Shown: piece by piece, positions 49,842-58,778 of the stretch
Layout of the letters: the number at the start of each line of letters is the position of its first letter
How positions within the stretch are numbered: the first letter of the stretch is position 1
Source of the DNA: Pseudomonas fragi
Lineage (GTDB): Bacteria > Pseudomonadota > Gammaproteobacteria > Pseudomonadales > Pseudomonadaceae
Assembly: GCF_900105835.1 (NCBI RefSeq)
Contig: NZ_LT629783.1
Coordinates: forward strand, 62,001-126,000
DNA: 64,000 nucleotides
Direction: 5' to 3'
The notes under the pieces: generated by a model
What the model was told of the DNA's origin: nothing
Database searches by the model: none
Seen by the model: only the letters and a program-made list of their open reading frames with translations
Position numbers and translations under genes: made by a program

Positions 49842-51421
49842 TCCAGCGGGTTACGGCTGTGGCTGCCGTTGACCAGACGTTCGATCCCCAGCGGGTTGGC
49901 GTTTTTCAGCGCATCCGGCAGCAGGCTGTCAGGGTAGTTCTGGTAGCACACCGGGCGCAGAAAGCGATCGATGGCCAACGTTCCCACCGAGGTGCCACGC
50001 GCATCGGACGTCGCCGGGTATGGCCCGCCATGCACCATCGCGTCACACACCTCGACCCCGGTGGGGTAGCCATTGAGCAGCAGGCGCCCGGCCTTGTGTT
50101 CCAGCACTGGCACCACCTCGGCGAAGGCCTCAAGGTCGGCGGATTCAGCAATCAGTGTGGCTGTCAGCTGGCCATGCAGGCTGTGCAGCGCTTGCAGCAA
50201 CTGTGCCTTGTCCGCGACCTCGACCACCAGGGTGGTCGGCCCGAATACTTCCTCCTGCAACACCTCGGCACCGCCGATCAACAGGCTGGCACTGGCCTGG
50301 AACAGCTGCGGGCTGGCCTGGTTGCCCTGTTGCGGCGCACCGGCAAGGTGGCGAATGCCATCGACCTGGGCCAGACGCTGGATGCCTTTGCTGTAACTGG
50401 CCAGGCCCCCGGCGTTGAGCAGTGTTTGCGCCGGTTGAGCGCTGAAGAACTGGCCTAGCGCGGTGATAAAACCACTGAATTCAGGGGAGCGGATACCCAG
50501 CACCAGACCCGGGCTGGTGCAGAACTGACCCGCGCCGAGCATCACGGAACCGCCCAGCTCCTTTGCGATCTGCTCGCCACGGGCCAGCAAAGCCTGTGGC
50601 AATACCAGCACCGGGTTGATGCTCGACATCTCGGCGAATACCGGAATTGGCTGGGGCCTGGCGGCGGCCATATCGCACAGGGCGCGGCCACCGGACAACG
50701 AACCGGTAAAGCCGACGGCCTGAATGGCCGGATGCTTGACCAGCGCTGCGCCCACACCCGCGCCGTAGATCATGTTGAATACACCGGCGGGCATTGCGGT
50801 GCGTTCGGCAGCGCGCACTATGGCCAGGGCCACCTGCTCAGCAGTTGCCATATGCCCGCTGTGTGCCTTGAATACCACCGGGCAACCTGCGGCCAGTGCC
50901 GAAGCGGTGTCACCGCCAGCGGTGGAGAACGCCAGCGGGAAGTTGCTGGCACCAAACACGGCGACCGGGCCTACGCCGATGCGGCACTGGCGCAAGTCTG
51001 CGCGAGGCAGGGGCTGACGGTCCGGCAGCGCCTGATCAATGCGCGCGCCATAAAAGTCGCCCCGGCGCAGTACGTTGGCGAACAGGCGCATTTGCCCGCT
51101 GGTGCGTCCGCGCTCGCCCTGGATACGGGCGGCAGGCAGGGCGGTTTCACGACAGACGATGGCGACAAAGTCGTCACCCAGGGCGTCGATTTCATCGGCG
51201 ATGGCTTCCAGAAATTCGGCCCGGCGTGTGGCCGGCAAGCTGCGAAAGGCCGGGAAGGCGCTATTGGCGGCACCGACCGCCGCATTGACTTCGGCCTCGG
51301 TGGCCTGGACAAAGGTGTAAGGCAGTGTTTCGCCGGTGCTGGCGTCCACGCTGTGCAGATGAACGCTGCCAGCGCCGCTGCGCTGGCCGCCGATGAAATT
51401 CTGGCCGGTGATGGTGGGCAT
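49835..51421 (-). CDS. Alpha-ketoglutaric semialdehyde dehydrogenase (NADP+ aldehyde dehydrogenase)
   Basis: A 528-residue aldehyde dehydrogenase beginning MPTITGQNFIGGQRSGAGSV, the typical start of alpha-ketoglutaric semialdehyde dehydrogenases of sugar-acid and hydroxyproline pathways. GPVAVFGASNFPLAFSTAGG and VGFTGSLSGGRAL form the cofactor site, FAEMSSINPVLVLP has the general-base Glu, and GAGQFCTSPGLVLG holds the catalytic Cys. It oxidises 2,5-dioxopentanoate to 2-oxoglutarate. AAGGAA precedes the ATG at 51421; 41 upstream in-frame codons fall in a REPIN and are not used. No sugar-acid genes are adjacent. Confidence 0.88.
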   Translation of the reverse strand: MPTITGQNFIGGQRSGAGSVHLHSVDASTGETLPYTFVQATEAEVNAAVGAANSAFPAFRSLPATRRAEFLEAIADEIDALGDDFVAIVCRETALPAARIQGERGRTSGQMRLFANVLRRGDFYGARIDQALPDRQPLPRADLRQCRIGVGPVAVFGASNFPLAFSTAGGDTASALAAGCPVVFKAHSGHMATAEQVALAIVRAAERTAMPAGVFNMIYGAGVGAALVKHPAIQAVGFTGSLSGGRALCDMAAARPQPIPVFAEMSSINPVLVLPQALLARGEQIAKELGGSVMLGAGQFCTSPGLVLGIRSPEFSGFITALGQFFSAQPAQTLLNAGGLASYSKGIQRLAQVDGIRHLAGAPQQGNQASPQLFQASASLLIGGAEVLQEEVFGPTTLVVEVADKAQLLQALHSLHGQLTATLIAESADLEAFAEVVPVLEHKAGRLLLNGYPTGVEVCDAMVHGGPYPATSDARGTSVGTLAIDRFLRPVCYQNYPDSLLPDALKNANPLGIERLVNGSHSRNPLDH

Positions 51422-51442
51422 ATGGATTTCCTTAGGGTGGAC

Positions 51443-51602
51443 GTAGCAGCTGCCGAAGGAACGAGGCTGCGTCCGAGATGGTGCGCCACTGCGACGAAGC
51501 ACTCGTAAATGCGGGTTGCAGGATTTAACTGGACTATCGCACAACCTGACTTTACGACGGCTTCGCCGCCGGACGCAGCCTCGTTCCTTCGGCAGCTGCT
51601 AC
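51443..51602. repeat. REPIN-like element, class 2, in the aldehyde dehydrogenase leader
   Basis: 33-bp inverted arms starting GTAGCAGCTGCCGAAGGAAC. The element begins only about 20 bp upstream of the aldehyde dehydrogenase start codon, so the mRNA leader probably contains it. The rest of the gap (51603-51738) holds no gene. Confidence 0.88.
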
Positions 51603-51738
51603 AGGGGATGCTGCGCTGCAGCTATTCCGGCAACGAGCCTTCAAGGCCCCTTGTTGCGACCACTGTAGTTTTTGTCGCGGGCACTGCCCAATGACGAATG
51701 CTGATTGGCTGATAACCACCGGTCATCTCTCAGGCGCG

Positions 51739-52377
51739 TCAGCAGACTTGCCCGCCGCTTTCCTGCACATCGTGCTCGCTGTGCAGGGCCGTCACCACGG
51801 CAATGCGCAGCCCTTCGACCTGGGTCGAGAGGGCCATGGACGGCCCACCGGCGGCCACCGCCTGTTGCGGCAATGCTGGCACATGGATAAAACCGCTGCG
51901 CACCCCCGACCCGGCCAATGCATGTTGCAGGCAATAGAACACCTGATTGCAGACGAAAGTACCTGCCGTGTGCGACACCGACGCCGGAATGCCCGCCGCC
52001 CTCAGTGCACGCACCATTGCCTTGATCGCCAGGGTGCTGAAATACGCCGCAGGCCCTTGCTCCACCACCGCTATATCGATCGGCTGATAGCCCAGGTTGT
52101 CAGGGATGCGGGCGTCGTTGATATTGATCGCTACCCGCTCGAGGCTGATGTCTGTGCGGCCGGGGCCAAGCCCGACGGCGATCACCAGCGCCGGGGTGAA
52201 CTCCTCCAGCAACTGATACAGGCGCTCGGGCGCTGCAGCAAACGCGCAGGGCAACTGCCGGGCGACGATGCGAGCATCGCCCTGCACGGTGCCGTCCAAA
52301 AGGCGCACGGCCTCCCAGGACGGGTTGACGGTGTCTTGGTCGAACGGTTCAAAACCGGTCAGCAGTACAGTGCGCAT
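51739..52377 (-). CDS. pcp: Pyroglutamyl (pyrrolidone-carboxylate) peptidase I
   Basis: A 212-residue cytosolic cysteine peptidase that removes N-terminal 5-oxoproline from peptides. MRTVLLTGFEPF is the family start. The catalytic triad is visible as Glu80 (DISLERVAININD), Cys143 (HTAGTFVCNQVFY) and His165 (GFIHVPALP), at the classical positions. It is the last gene of the DUF969-DUF979-pcp operon; 7 bp separate it from DUF979. The linkage to two permease genes suggests uptake and use of pyroglutamate or pyroglutamyl peptides. Confidence 0.95.
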   Translation of the reverse strand: MRTVLLTGFEPFDQDTVNPSWEAVRLLDGTVQGDARIVARQLPCAFAAAPERLYQLLEEFTPALVIAVGLGPGRTDISLERVAININDARIPDNLGYQPIDIAVVEQGPAAYFSTLAIKAMVRALRAAGIPASVSHTAGTFVCNQVFYCLQHALAGSGVRSGFIHVPALPQQAVAAGGPSMALSTQVEGLRIAVVTALHSEHDVQESGGQVC

Positions 52378-52384
52378 CAGGGCC

Positions 52385-53335
52385 TCACATCAGCGTATAA
52401 AGAAGCACAATATTGACCACCAGCATCATCAGCGCGGTGGGCATTTGCGCCTTGATCACCGCGTATTTGTCCGGCAGTTCCAGCAGGGCCACGGGCACGA
52501 TATTGAAGTTGGCCGCCATCGGCGTCATCAGCGTGCCGCAGTAGCCGGAGAACATGCCGATCGCCGCCATCACCGCCGGGTTGGCATCGTACATGCCCAC
52601 CAGCACCGGTACGCCGACACCGCCGGTCATCACCGGGAAGGCGGCAAAGCCGTTGCCCATGATCACGGTAAACAGCGCCATGCCCAGCACATAGACCATC
52701 ACCGCGACCAGACGATAGTCCATGTTGATATAGGCGGTGGTGACGTGGGCAACTGCGGTACCGACCCCGGCGTCGTTGAACAGCAGGCCCAGCATGGCCA
52801 GCATTTGCGGCAGCACCATGGTCCAGCCCAGTGCTTCGGTCAAGCGGCGTGATTCACGCAAGCCTTGCAGCGGGGTGTCGCGGGTAAGAATGCAGGCCAG
52901 CACCAGGGCCACCATGCAGCCGATGCCCAGGGACACGAACGTGGTGTTTTTCGGGTCAAGCAGCGGTACGCCACCGATCTGGGTGTTTTTCAGCAGGATC
53001 GAACCAATCACTGTCACCAGAGGAATCGACAGTGCCGGGATAAACAGCTTGTGCCCCAGACGCCCGGCACTGGCCCGCGCAGCCTTGACATGCAACTCGG
53101 CGTGGGTGCCACGGCCAACGCCGCCAATGCCTGCAATGCCGGCCATGACCAGCACGCCGATACCTACCACGAACGGCGAAAGCCGATCGCCAATCAGGAA
53201 CACCAGGGCGAACAACGCCCAGAACAGGCCACTGGTCCAGCGTTTGGGGTGGGTGCGGTCGGTCAGGATCATGCCCGCGGTGATCAGCAGCAGAACCCCG
53301 GCCAGCCAGTAGAAATATTCGATAGAGATAATCAT
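52385..53335 (-). CDS. DUF979 membrane protein, putative permease subunit
   Basis: A 316-residue polytopic inner-membrane protein (about 9-10 TM) starting MIISIEYFYWLAGVLLLITA. GNGFAAFPVMTGGVGVPVLV and MFSGYCGTLMTPMAANFNIVP are the conserved blocks of DUF979. The gene overlaps DUF969 by 4 bp upstream and is 7 bp from pcp downstream. DUF969 and DUF979 always occur as a pair next to pcp and are presumed to transport 5-oxoproline or its peptides; the transport function is inference from context. Confidence 0.92.
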   Translation of the reverse strand: MIISIEYFYWLAGVLLLITAGMILTDRTHPKRWTSGLFWALFALVFLIGDRLSPFVVGIGVLVMAGIAGIGGVGRGTHAELHVKAARASAGRLGHKLFIPALSIPLVTVIGSILLKNTQIGGVPLLDPKNTTFVSLGIGCMVALVLACILTRDTPLQGLRESRRLTEALGWTMVLPQMLAMLGLLFNDAGVGTAVAHVTTAYINMDYRLVAVMVYVLGMALFTVIMGNGFAAFPVMTGGVGVPVLVGMYDANPAVMAAIGMFSGYCGTLMTPMAANFNIVPVALLELPDKYAVIKAQMPTALMMLVVNIVLLYTLM

Positions 53336-54063
53336 CGTGCCAGCTCCTGAGCAGCGTCAGCGTCTTCGCGGGCTACTTCGGCCATGCTGCGCTCCAGCAT
53401 CAGGTCAAAGCGATACAGGCGCAGGGCATGCACGATAAAGGCGCAAATCGCCGTCGGAATCCCCCAGAAAGCAATATGCAGCGGCTCGACATCCAGCCCG
53501 GAGCCGAGCAGGAAGGTGTGCATCAGCGCGATCGCACCAAAGGCCACAAACACGTCTTCGCCAAAAAACAAACCGATGTTGTCGGTGGCGGCGCACATGG
53601 CCAGCACTTTCTGGCGCACGGGGGCAGGCAGTTTGCCGTACTTGTTCTCGGCGGCGCCCTCGGCCATCGGAGCCAGCAGCGGACGGACCATTTGCGGGTG
53701 CCCGCCCAGGCTGGTCAAGCCAACGGCGGCGGTAGTCTCGCGCACAAACAGGTACATGATCAGCAAGCGCCCGACCGTGGCGCGCTGGAAACTGGCAATC
53801 CAGTTTTGCGCATGCAGGCGCAGGCCATGACGTTCCAGCAGGCCGATAACGGCCAGGGGCAACAACAGGATCAACTGCAGGGCACGGGTTTGCAGAAACC
53901 CTTCGCCCATTTCGCTGATGATTTTTTCCAGCGGGAAGTTGGCGGCAAGGCCGGTGACGATGGCGGCCGCGCTGACCACCAGCAACGGATTAAAGCGCAG
54001 CACAAAGCCAATGATGATGACGAACACGCCAATCAAGGGCCAGAGGTTTACGGCGGTTTGCAT
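53332..54063 (-). CDS. DUF969 membrane protein, putative permease subunit
   Basis: A 243-residue polytopic protein with about six TM segments, starting MQTAVNLWPLIGVFVIIIGF. LRFNPLLVVSAAAIVTGLAA, PLAVIGLLERHGL and FVAFGAIALMHTFLLGSGLD match the DUF969 family. It is the first gene of the operon with DUF979 and pcp, overlapping DUF979 by 4 bp. The divergent LysR gene at 54370 is the likely regulator; the 300-bp gap between them should hold both promoters. Confidence 0.92.
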   Translation of the reverse strand: MQTAVNLWPLIGVFVIIIGFVLRFNPLLVVSAAAIVTGLAANFPLEKIISEMGEGFLQTRALQLILLLPLAVIGLLERHGLRLHAQNWIASFQRATVGRLLIMYLFVRETTAAVGLTSLGGHPQMVRPLLAPMAEGAAENKYGKLPAPVRQKVLAMCAATDNIGLFFGEDVFVAFGAIALMHTFLLGSGLDVEPLHIAFWGIPTAICAFIVHALRLYRFDLMLERSMAEVAREDADAAQELAR

Positions 54064-54369
54064 GAGGGGGCAATCCCTTTAGCTGGTTGCTGCAGCACCA
54101 GGGCAGGCTGGCGTGAGCAAGTCGAAAGCGGTCAGGCACACTTTCGAAAAATCGGTACGCTGCCGGACTCAGCGTGTTTTTTTATTGTTGAAACCCTATG
54201 GGCCTCATTGACCGATAGGGTTGGTGGTTTTGGGGTGTGCGTCCAGTCAATAAAAGTTGTCACCACTGAACAAAAAAGTTTTATCAATCACCTACTTAAG
54301 CCGACTGGCCTGCGACTGCGGCAAGGGTTTACAGTGATGCCCTGGTTTTGCTTGGGTGAGGCGTGCTCC
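54064..54369. promoter_or_regulatory. Divergent promoter region of DUF969 operon and LysR gene
   Basis: About 305 bp, AT-richer than the flanks in 54170-54300. No gene. The LysR operator is expected here, but I cannot fix a T-N11-A site with confidence. Confidence 0.5.
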
Positions 54370-55290
54370 ATGAATATGCGATTTCTACTTACGTTTGTCT
54401 GGGTGGCGCGCCTGGGCAGTTTTCGTCTGACCGCCGAAAAGCTTTCAAGCACCCAGGCAGCCATCTCCAGTCGCATTTCGGTGCTTGAAACCGAGCTGGG
54501 CGTGCAGTTGTTCCAGCGCGACTCGCGCGGGGTCAACCTCACCCGCGAAGGCCATCAGGTACTGGGGTATGCCGAAGAAATGCTGGCCACCCAGCAACGC
54601 CTGCTGCAATCGCTGGGGCAGGCGGACAGCTTTGCCGGGCGCCTGCGCATCGGGGTGATGGACACCGTGATTCATAGCTGGCTGGGGGACCTGATCAGCG
54701 CCCTGAGCCGCGACTACTCTCAGGTTGAAGTCGAGCTGACCGCCGATACGGCGCTGAACCTTAATGAGCAATTGCTTAAAGGGCAGCTGGACCTGATTTT
54801 CCAGACTGACTTGCTGCGCGCCGACGGCGTGCGCAATGTGCAACTGGCCAGCTACCCGCTGAGCTGGATTGTCGCCAAGGGGGCTGCCCTGGACCGCAGT
54901 TACGTCGACCTGGCGGACCTCTGTGAGGAGCGCCTGCTGACCTTTTCGCGCTTGTCACGGCCGCATCAGGACATGCTCAACTTTCTGCACCAGCAAGGCA
55001 TTGCCGCGCCGCGAATCAGCTGCATCAACTCGGTGGCGGCGATTATCAAACTGGTAGCCGACGGATTTGGTATCGGCGCCTTGCCGCCGGTGCTGGTCAG
55101 CCGCGAATTGCAGAGCGGGGCCATGATTGCCTTGCCGATCGAGACGGCGCCGGGCTTTGCGGTATACGCCAGTTGGCGCACAGGGGCGGGGTTGGAGCTT
55201 AATGAAGCGGTGGTCAGCCTGAGCCAGGCCGTGGTGGGCGAATACCAGCGCAGCGTTGTGCCTGAGCATTTTGTGCTGCCGGGCATCTGA
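54370..55290 (+). CDS. LysR-type regulator of the Pcp-permease operon
   Basis: A 306-residue regulator. Winged HTH at residues 1-60 (MNMRFLLTFVWVARLGSFRL, AEKLSSTQAAISSRISVLETELGVQLFQRD) and effector domain to the end. The open frame extends over 900 bp further upstream across the DUF969 region, but that part is a shadow; the ATG at 54370 is where the LysR fold begins. It is divergent from DUF969-DUF979-pcp and probably responds to pyroglutamate or a related compound. Confidence 0.9.
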   Translation: MNMRFLLTFVWVARLGSFRLTAEKLSSTQAAISSRISVLETELGVQLFQRDSRGVNLTREGHQVLGYAEEMLATQQRLLQSLGQADSFAGRLRIGVMDTVIHSWLGDLISALSRDYSQVEVELTADTALNLNEQLLKGQLDLIFQTDLLRADGVRNVQLASYPLSWIVAKGAALDRSYVDLADLCEERLLTFSRLSRPHQDMLNFLHQQGIAAPRISCINSVAAIIKLVADGFGIGALPPVLVSRELQSGAMIALPIETAPGFAVYASWRTGAGLELNEAVVSLSQAVVGEYQRSVVPEHFVLPGI

Positions 55291-55456
55291 TCCGTATTTT
55301 TTCACTTTAACTGCGCCTGTTATGTATGCAGGCAGCGGCGCAAAATTCTCCTCAACCTTTCGAGACAGACAAGGACGCGAGTACACAGCAGCACCTGTGT
55401 GTGCCCGGTTGATGGTCTGCGCCTGTTTTATTACGAACGACTGACGGGAAAACATC

Positions 55457-55540
55457 ATGAACAAGATGGCTTGGTTTTTGGGCGGTTTTTTGGTGCTGAC
55501 CATTGGCATCGGTATTTTGGCGACCATTCCGCCGGGTTGA
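55457..55540 (+). CDS. Single-TM micropeptide, 27 aa
   Basis: ATG at 55457 begins MNKMAWFLGGFLVLTIGIGI followed by LATIPPG and a stop. One TM helix of about 20 residues, short cytoplasmic start, periplasmic end. A weak GGGAAAA site lies 7 nt upstream. It resembles the small membrane peptides of other bacteria, but there is no known family. The gap around it (55291-55567) contains no other gene. Confidence 0.45.
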   Translation: MNKMAWFLGGFLVLTIGIGILATIPPG

Positions 55541-55567
55541 TATTTCATCCTGTCCTCACACTGCGTT

Positions 55568-55727
55568 TAGCAGCTGACGAGCGGAGCGAGGCTGCGATCG
55601 ACGACGCAGTCGTCGTAAACCCTGAGTGTCAGGGTTAACTGACACACCGCAGTGTCCGGTTTTGCGACGACTGCGTCGGGGTGCCGTATCACGCCGAACG
55701 CAGCCTCGCTCCGCTCGTCAGCTGCTA
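55568..55727. repeat. REPIN-like element, class 2 (divergent copy)
   Basis: Arms starting TAGCAGCTGACGAGCGGAGC and ending GCTCGTCAGCTGCTA, with a second inner inverted pair around CGACGACTGCGTCG. Related to the copies at 38197, 49144 and 51443 but more diverged. Confidence 0.82.
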
Positions 55728-55747
55728 CGGTCGGGATCAGCGCTGCC

Positions 55748-56935
55748 CTACAACGCCTGCTCTATATCCGCCAGCAAATCGGCAACATCCTCCAGGCCCA
55801 CCGCCAGGCGTACCAACCCTTCACTGATCCCGTGCCGTGCCCGCTCCTCCAGGGTATAGGTGGAGTGAGTCATGCTCGCCGGATGCTGCGCCAGTGATTC
55901 GGCACCCCCCAGGCTCACAGCCCGGCTGAACAGCTGCAGGGCATTCATAAAGCGCTGGCCCGCGGTCATGCCGCCCTTGAGTTCAAAGGCAATCATCCCG
56001 CCCGGCAATTTCATTTGCCGGCACGCCAGTTCGTACTGTGCGAAGTTGGGCAGGCCAGGGTAGGCCACCCATTCCACGGCAGGGTGATCCTGCAACATCT
56101 GCGCAATGGTCTGGGCGCTGCTGCAATGGCGATCCATGCGCAAGGCCAGGGTTTTGATGCCGCGCATCAGCAGGTGTGCGTCATGGGGTGACAGTACTGC
56201 ACCGGTCAAGTCCTTGAGGCCCTGCAGGCGGATCCGGTCGGCCAGCGCCTTGCGCGTGACCACGATGCCCGCGGTGATATCACTGTGCCCGCTCAGGTAC
56301 TTGGTGGCTGAATGCACCACCACGTCGGCGCCCAGCTCCAGCGGGCGTTGCAGGTACGGGGTGCAATAGGTGTTGTCGATAACCACCAGGACGTCGCTGC
56401 GGCGCTGGGCAATGCTGCAGACCGCAGCGATATCCACCAGTTGCATGTTCGGGTTGGCCGGCGTTTCGAAGTAGATCATCCGCGTTGCGGGGCTGATCGC
56501 CGCTTCCAGCTCAGCCGGGTTGGCCATGTCCACATGCTTGACCACTACCCCGAACTCACCGATGCCGTGGTGCAGCAGGGCAAAGGTGCAGCCATACAGG
56601 GTACGGTTGACGATGATTTCATCGCCAGGGCGCAGCAGGGTCCAGAAGGTGGCGGCAATCGCACCCATGCCGGAGCTGAAGGCAACACCCGCTTCGCCGT
56701 TTTCCAGCGCCGCCATGCGTGTTTCCAGCAGGGCCAGGGTCGGGTTGGAGATACGCGTATAAAAATGCCCGTGCTCTTCACCGGAAAAACAGCCCGCACC
56801 ATATTCAGCCGTGGCAAAGGCAAAAGTTGAGGTCATATAAACAGGGGGGATAACCGCACCGTGGTTTTCCAGCGGGTTGTAACCGTAATGGATAGCGCGG
56901 GTAGAAAAGCCGAAGTTGTTGTTTTTATCGTTCAT
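55748..56935 (-). CDS. mgl: Methionine gamma-lyase
   Basis: A 395-residue PLP enzyme of the Cys/Met metabolism family; splits L-methionine to methanethiol, 2-oxobutyrate and ammonia. The start MNDKNNNFGFSTRAIHYGYN is close to the P. putida enzyme. Tyr114 and Cys116 (NRTLYGCTF) and the PLP-Lys212 (HSATKYLSGHSD) are all present; Cys116 is characteristic of methionine gamma-lyases. The ATG at 56935 is right in front of the family start, although the frame stays open for 93 codons upstream. It is divergent from an Lrp/AsnC regulator that probably controls it. Confidence 0.93.
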   Translation of the reverse strand: MNDKNNNFGFSTRAIHYGYNPLENHGAVIPPVYMTSTFAFATAEYGAGCFSGEEHGHFYTRISNPTLALLETRMAALENGEAGVAFSSGMGAIAATFWTLLRPGDEIIVNRTLYGCTFALLHHGIGEFGVVVKHVDMANPAELEAAISPATRMIYFETPANPNMQLVDIAAVCSIAQRRSDVLVVIDNTYCTPYLQRPLELGADVVVHSATKYLSGHSDITAGIVVTRKALADRIRLQGLKDLTGAVLSPHDAHLLMRGIKTLALRMDRHCSSAQTIAQMLQDHPAVEWVAYPGLPNFAQYELACRQMKLPGGMIAFELKGGMTAGQRFMNALQLFSRAVSLGGAESLAQHPASMTHSTYTLEERARHGISEGLVRLAVGLEDVADLLADIEQAL

Positions 56936-57059
56936 GTTGAACTCTCCGATATTTCCTACAATGCTATGCTTTAAATGAACGCGGTAAATGCCCAATTTGC
57001 TGGTAAATACGGCACTTATTAGAACAAAAAACAGCCACGATCGAACCTGGAGGCAATTT

Positions 57060-57530
57060 ATGCCAAACGCCCTGGACAGAAGCGACAAGGCCTTGCTCGT
57101 GGCATTGCAGGGCAATGCCCGGCTCACGGTGGCACAACTGGCCGAGAGCGTTGCATTGACCACCTCGCCCTGTTGGCGGCGGGTAAAAATGCTTGAGGAC
57201 AGTGGTGTGATCACCGGTTACCAGGCGATTCTTTCGCCCAAGGCGTTGGGCTATGGGGTGACGGCATTTGTCAGCATCATGATGGCCTCCCATTCCCAGG
57301 AGGTGGCCAGAAGTTTTGAGCAGCGTTTGCTGGATATTCCAGAAATCGTGGCCTGCCACAACATTTCGGGGCGTTATGATTTTTTACTGGAAGTGGTGGC
57401 CAGGGATCTGGAGTCCTTCGGCGAGTTTGCCCGCGAAGTGTTGCAAACCTTGCCTGCGGTGAAGGAAATCTATTCGAGCTTTTCATACAAGTCGGTCAAG
57501 CCGCAGCGCATGATTCCGGTGGCAGGCTAA
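57060..57530 (+). CDS. Lrp/AsnC-family regulator
   Basis: A 156-residue regulator. N-terminal HTH (LDRSDKALLVALQGNARLTVAQLAESVALTTSPCWRRVKMLE, residues 5-47) and C-terminal RAM ligand-binding domain (GVTAFVSIMMAS, DIPEIVACHNISGRYDFLLEVVARD, 73-120). GGAGG lies 8 nt before the ATG at 57060. Divergent from methionine gamma-lyase, the arrangement known for MdeR-mdeA in P. putida, so it is probably a methionine-responsive activator. Confidence 0.92.
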   Translation: MPNALDRSDKALLVALQGNARLTVAQLAESVALTTSPCWRRVKMLEDSGVITGYQAILSPKALGYGVTAFVSIMMASHSQEVARSFEQRLLDIPEIVACHNISGRYDFLLEVVARDLESFGEFAREVLQTLPAVKEIYSSFSYKSVKPQRMIPVAG

Positions 57531-58033
57531 AGGTGCCGGGTTGTGGATGGAACACTTTGGCATTACAAATGCCTCGCGTAAGATCCCTGGGTCAACAGGC
57601 AAAATCGTTCGGTGAGGCGGGTGGAGTAAAGTGCCTCAAACGAATAGTTGAATGATGGTTGACCTTTATTCGTGGGGATGGAAGGTGTTTGACAGGTTGT
57701 GGGCCTCGCTTAGTCTTAATTTATAACAAGATGAAATTGTTAAGGGCGCAAATCATGAGTTTGCGTCTTGGGTGTCCATTGCCTTTTATTCGGCATATGC
57801 AGAGGCCTGTTCTACAAGCAGGTATGGGCTGTTTGAGTATAAAAATATCAGGGTGTTGTTTATCCGGTTCTCTATAAGTCAACGGCAGGGACGTTTCTAT
57901 CAGTGCAGTTTAAGGGTGAGTTGTAAGTGTTTTCCGTAACTCAAGTCGTCTCGGTCTAATACTGTTGTTTATGGCCGCAGGGGCGGGTTTTGGGTGATTC
58001 ACTTTCAAGTTCATTCAGCAAGAGTAAGTCATC
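57531..58033. other. Gene-free intergenic region
   Basis: About 500 bp, AT-richer than the surroundings. Short frames occur but none has a family signature or good start. It must contain the promoter of the GH19 gene. No repeat recognised. Confidence 0.5.
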
Positions 58034-58714
58034 ATGTTAACCCGCGAAATCATGCTGCAACTGTTTCCCAAAAGTGCTGGCACCGTGGACCTGTACCTGC
58101 CCTTTGTGCAGGCCGCGACGCGCCGGCGACAGATCAACACCCCCCGGCGCCTTGCCGCATTTCTCGCCCAGGTGGGGCATGAAAGCGCAGGCTTCAGCAC
58201 ACTGGTGGAAAACCTCAACTACAGCGCCGATGGCCTGGCGGCCACCTGGGGCGCACGTTTTGCGCAAAAGAATGCGGACGGCAGCTACGTCATGAGCAGC
58301 CAGGGCAATCGCTCGCGACGGGTGCCCAATGCCGATGCGCTGGTGCTCCAGCGCAGGCCCGAGGCTATCGCCAATCGGGTCTACAGTGATCGCCTGGGCA
58401 ATGGTTCGCAGGACTCGGGGGATGGCTGGCGGTATCGGGGGCGTGGCTTGATCCAGATCACCGGCAAGACCAATTACCGGCTGTGCAGCCTCGGGCTGTT
58501 TGGCGACATGCGCCTGTTGACCAACCCGCAATTGCTCCAGGAATGGCAATGGGCGGTGGAATCGGCGGGTTGGTACTGGGACTCGCGCAACGTTAATGCG
58601 CTGGCCGACGGGGATGACTTTGACCGGGTTACCCGGGCCATCAATGGCGGCCTCAACGGTCAGGCCCAGCGCCTGGCGCTGTATCACCAGGCGCTGGGTT
58701 TATTGCGCGCCTGA
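58034..58714 (+). CDS. Glycoside hydrolase family 19 (chitinase/endolysin-like) protein
   Basis: A 226-residue single-domain GH19 protein without signal peptide. RRLAAFLAQVGHESAGFSTLVENLNYS contains the catalytic Glu (GHES) and GDGWRYRGRGLIQITGKTNYR the second conserved block; WAVESAGWYWDSRNVNALAD is the third. Bacterial members of this short type usually cut peptidoglycan as phage endolysins or toxins rather than chitin. No holin or phage genes are adjacent, so it may be a domesticated endolysin. The DUF3087 gene follows 64 bp downstream. Confidence 0.88.
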   Translation: MLTREIMLQLFPKSAGTVDLYLPFVQAATRRRQINTPRRLAAFLAQVGHESAGFSTLVENLNYSADGLAATWGARFAQKNADGSYVMSSQGNRSRRVPNADALVLQRRPEAIANRVYSDRLGNGSQDSGDGWRYRGRGLIQITGKTNYRLCSLGLFGDMRLLTNPQLLQEWQWAVESAGWYWDSRNVNALADGDDFDRVTRAINGGLNGQAQRLALYHQALGLLRA

Positions 58715-58778
58715 ACACGTTTAACAGGCCATAATGCCGGCGCATGTTGCCCCGTCATTCTGGAGTCATAAAACAGTG

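Noticed and set aside
53428..54369. Long upstream extension of the LysR frame
   Set aside because: The LysR HTH starts at 54370; the extension is antisense to DUF969 and has no domain features.
57659..57877. 72-codon frame before the GH19 gene
   Set aside because: No ribosome site or family features; sequence looks like AT-rich intergenic DNA.
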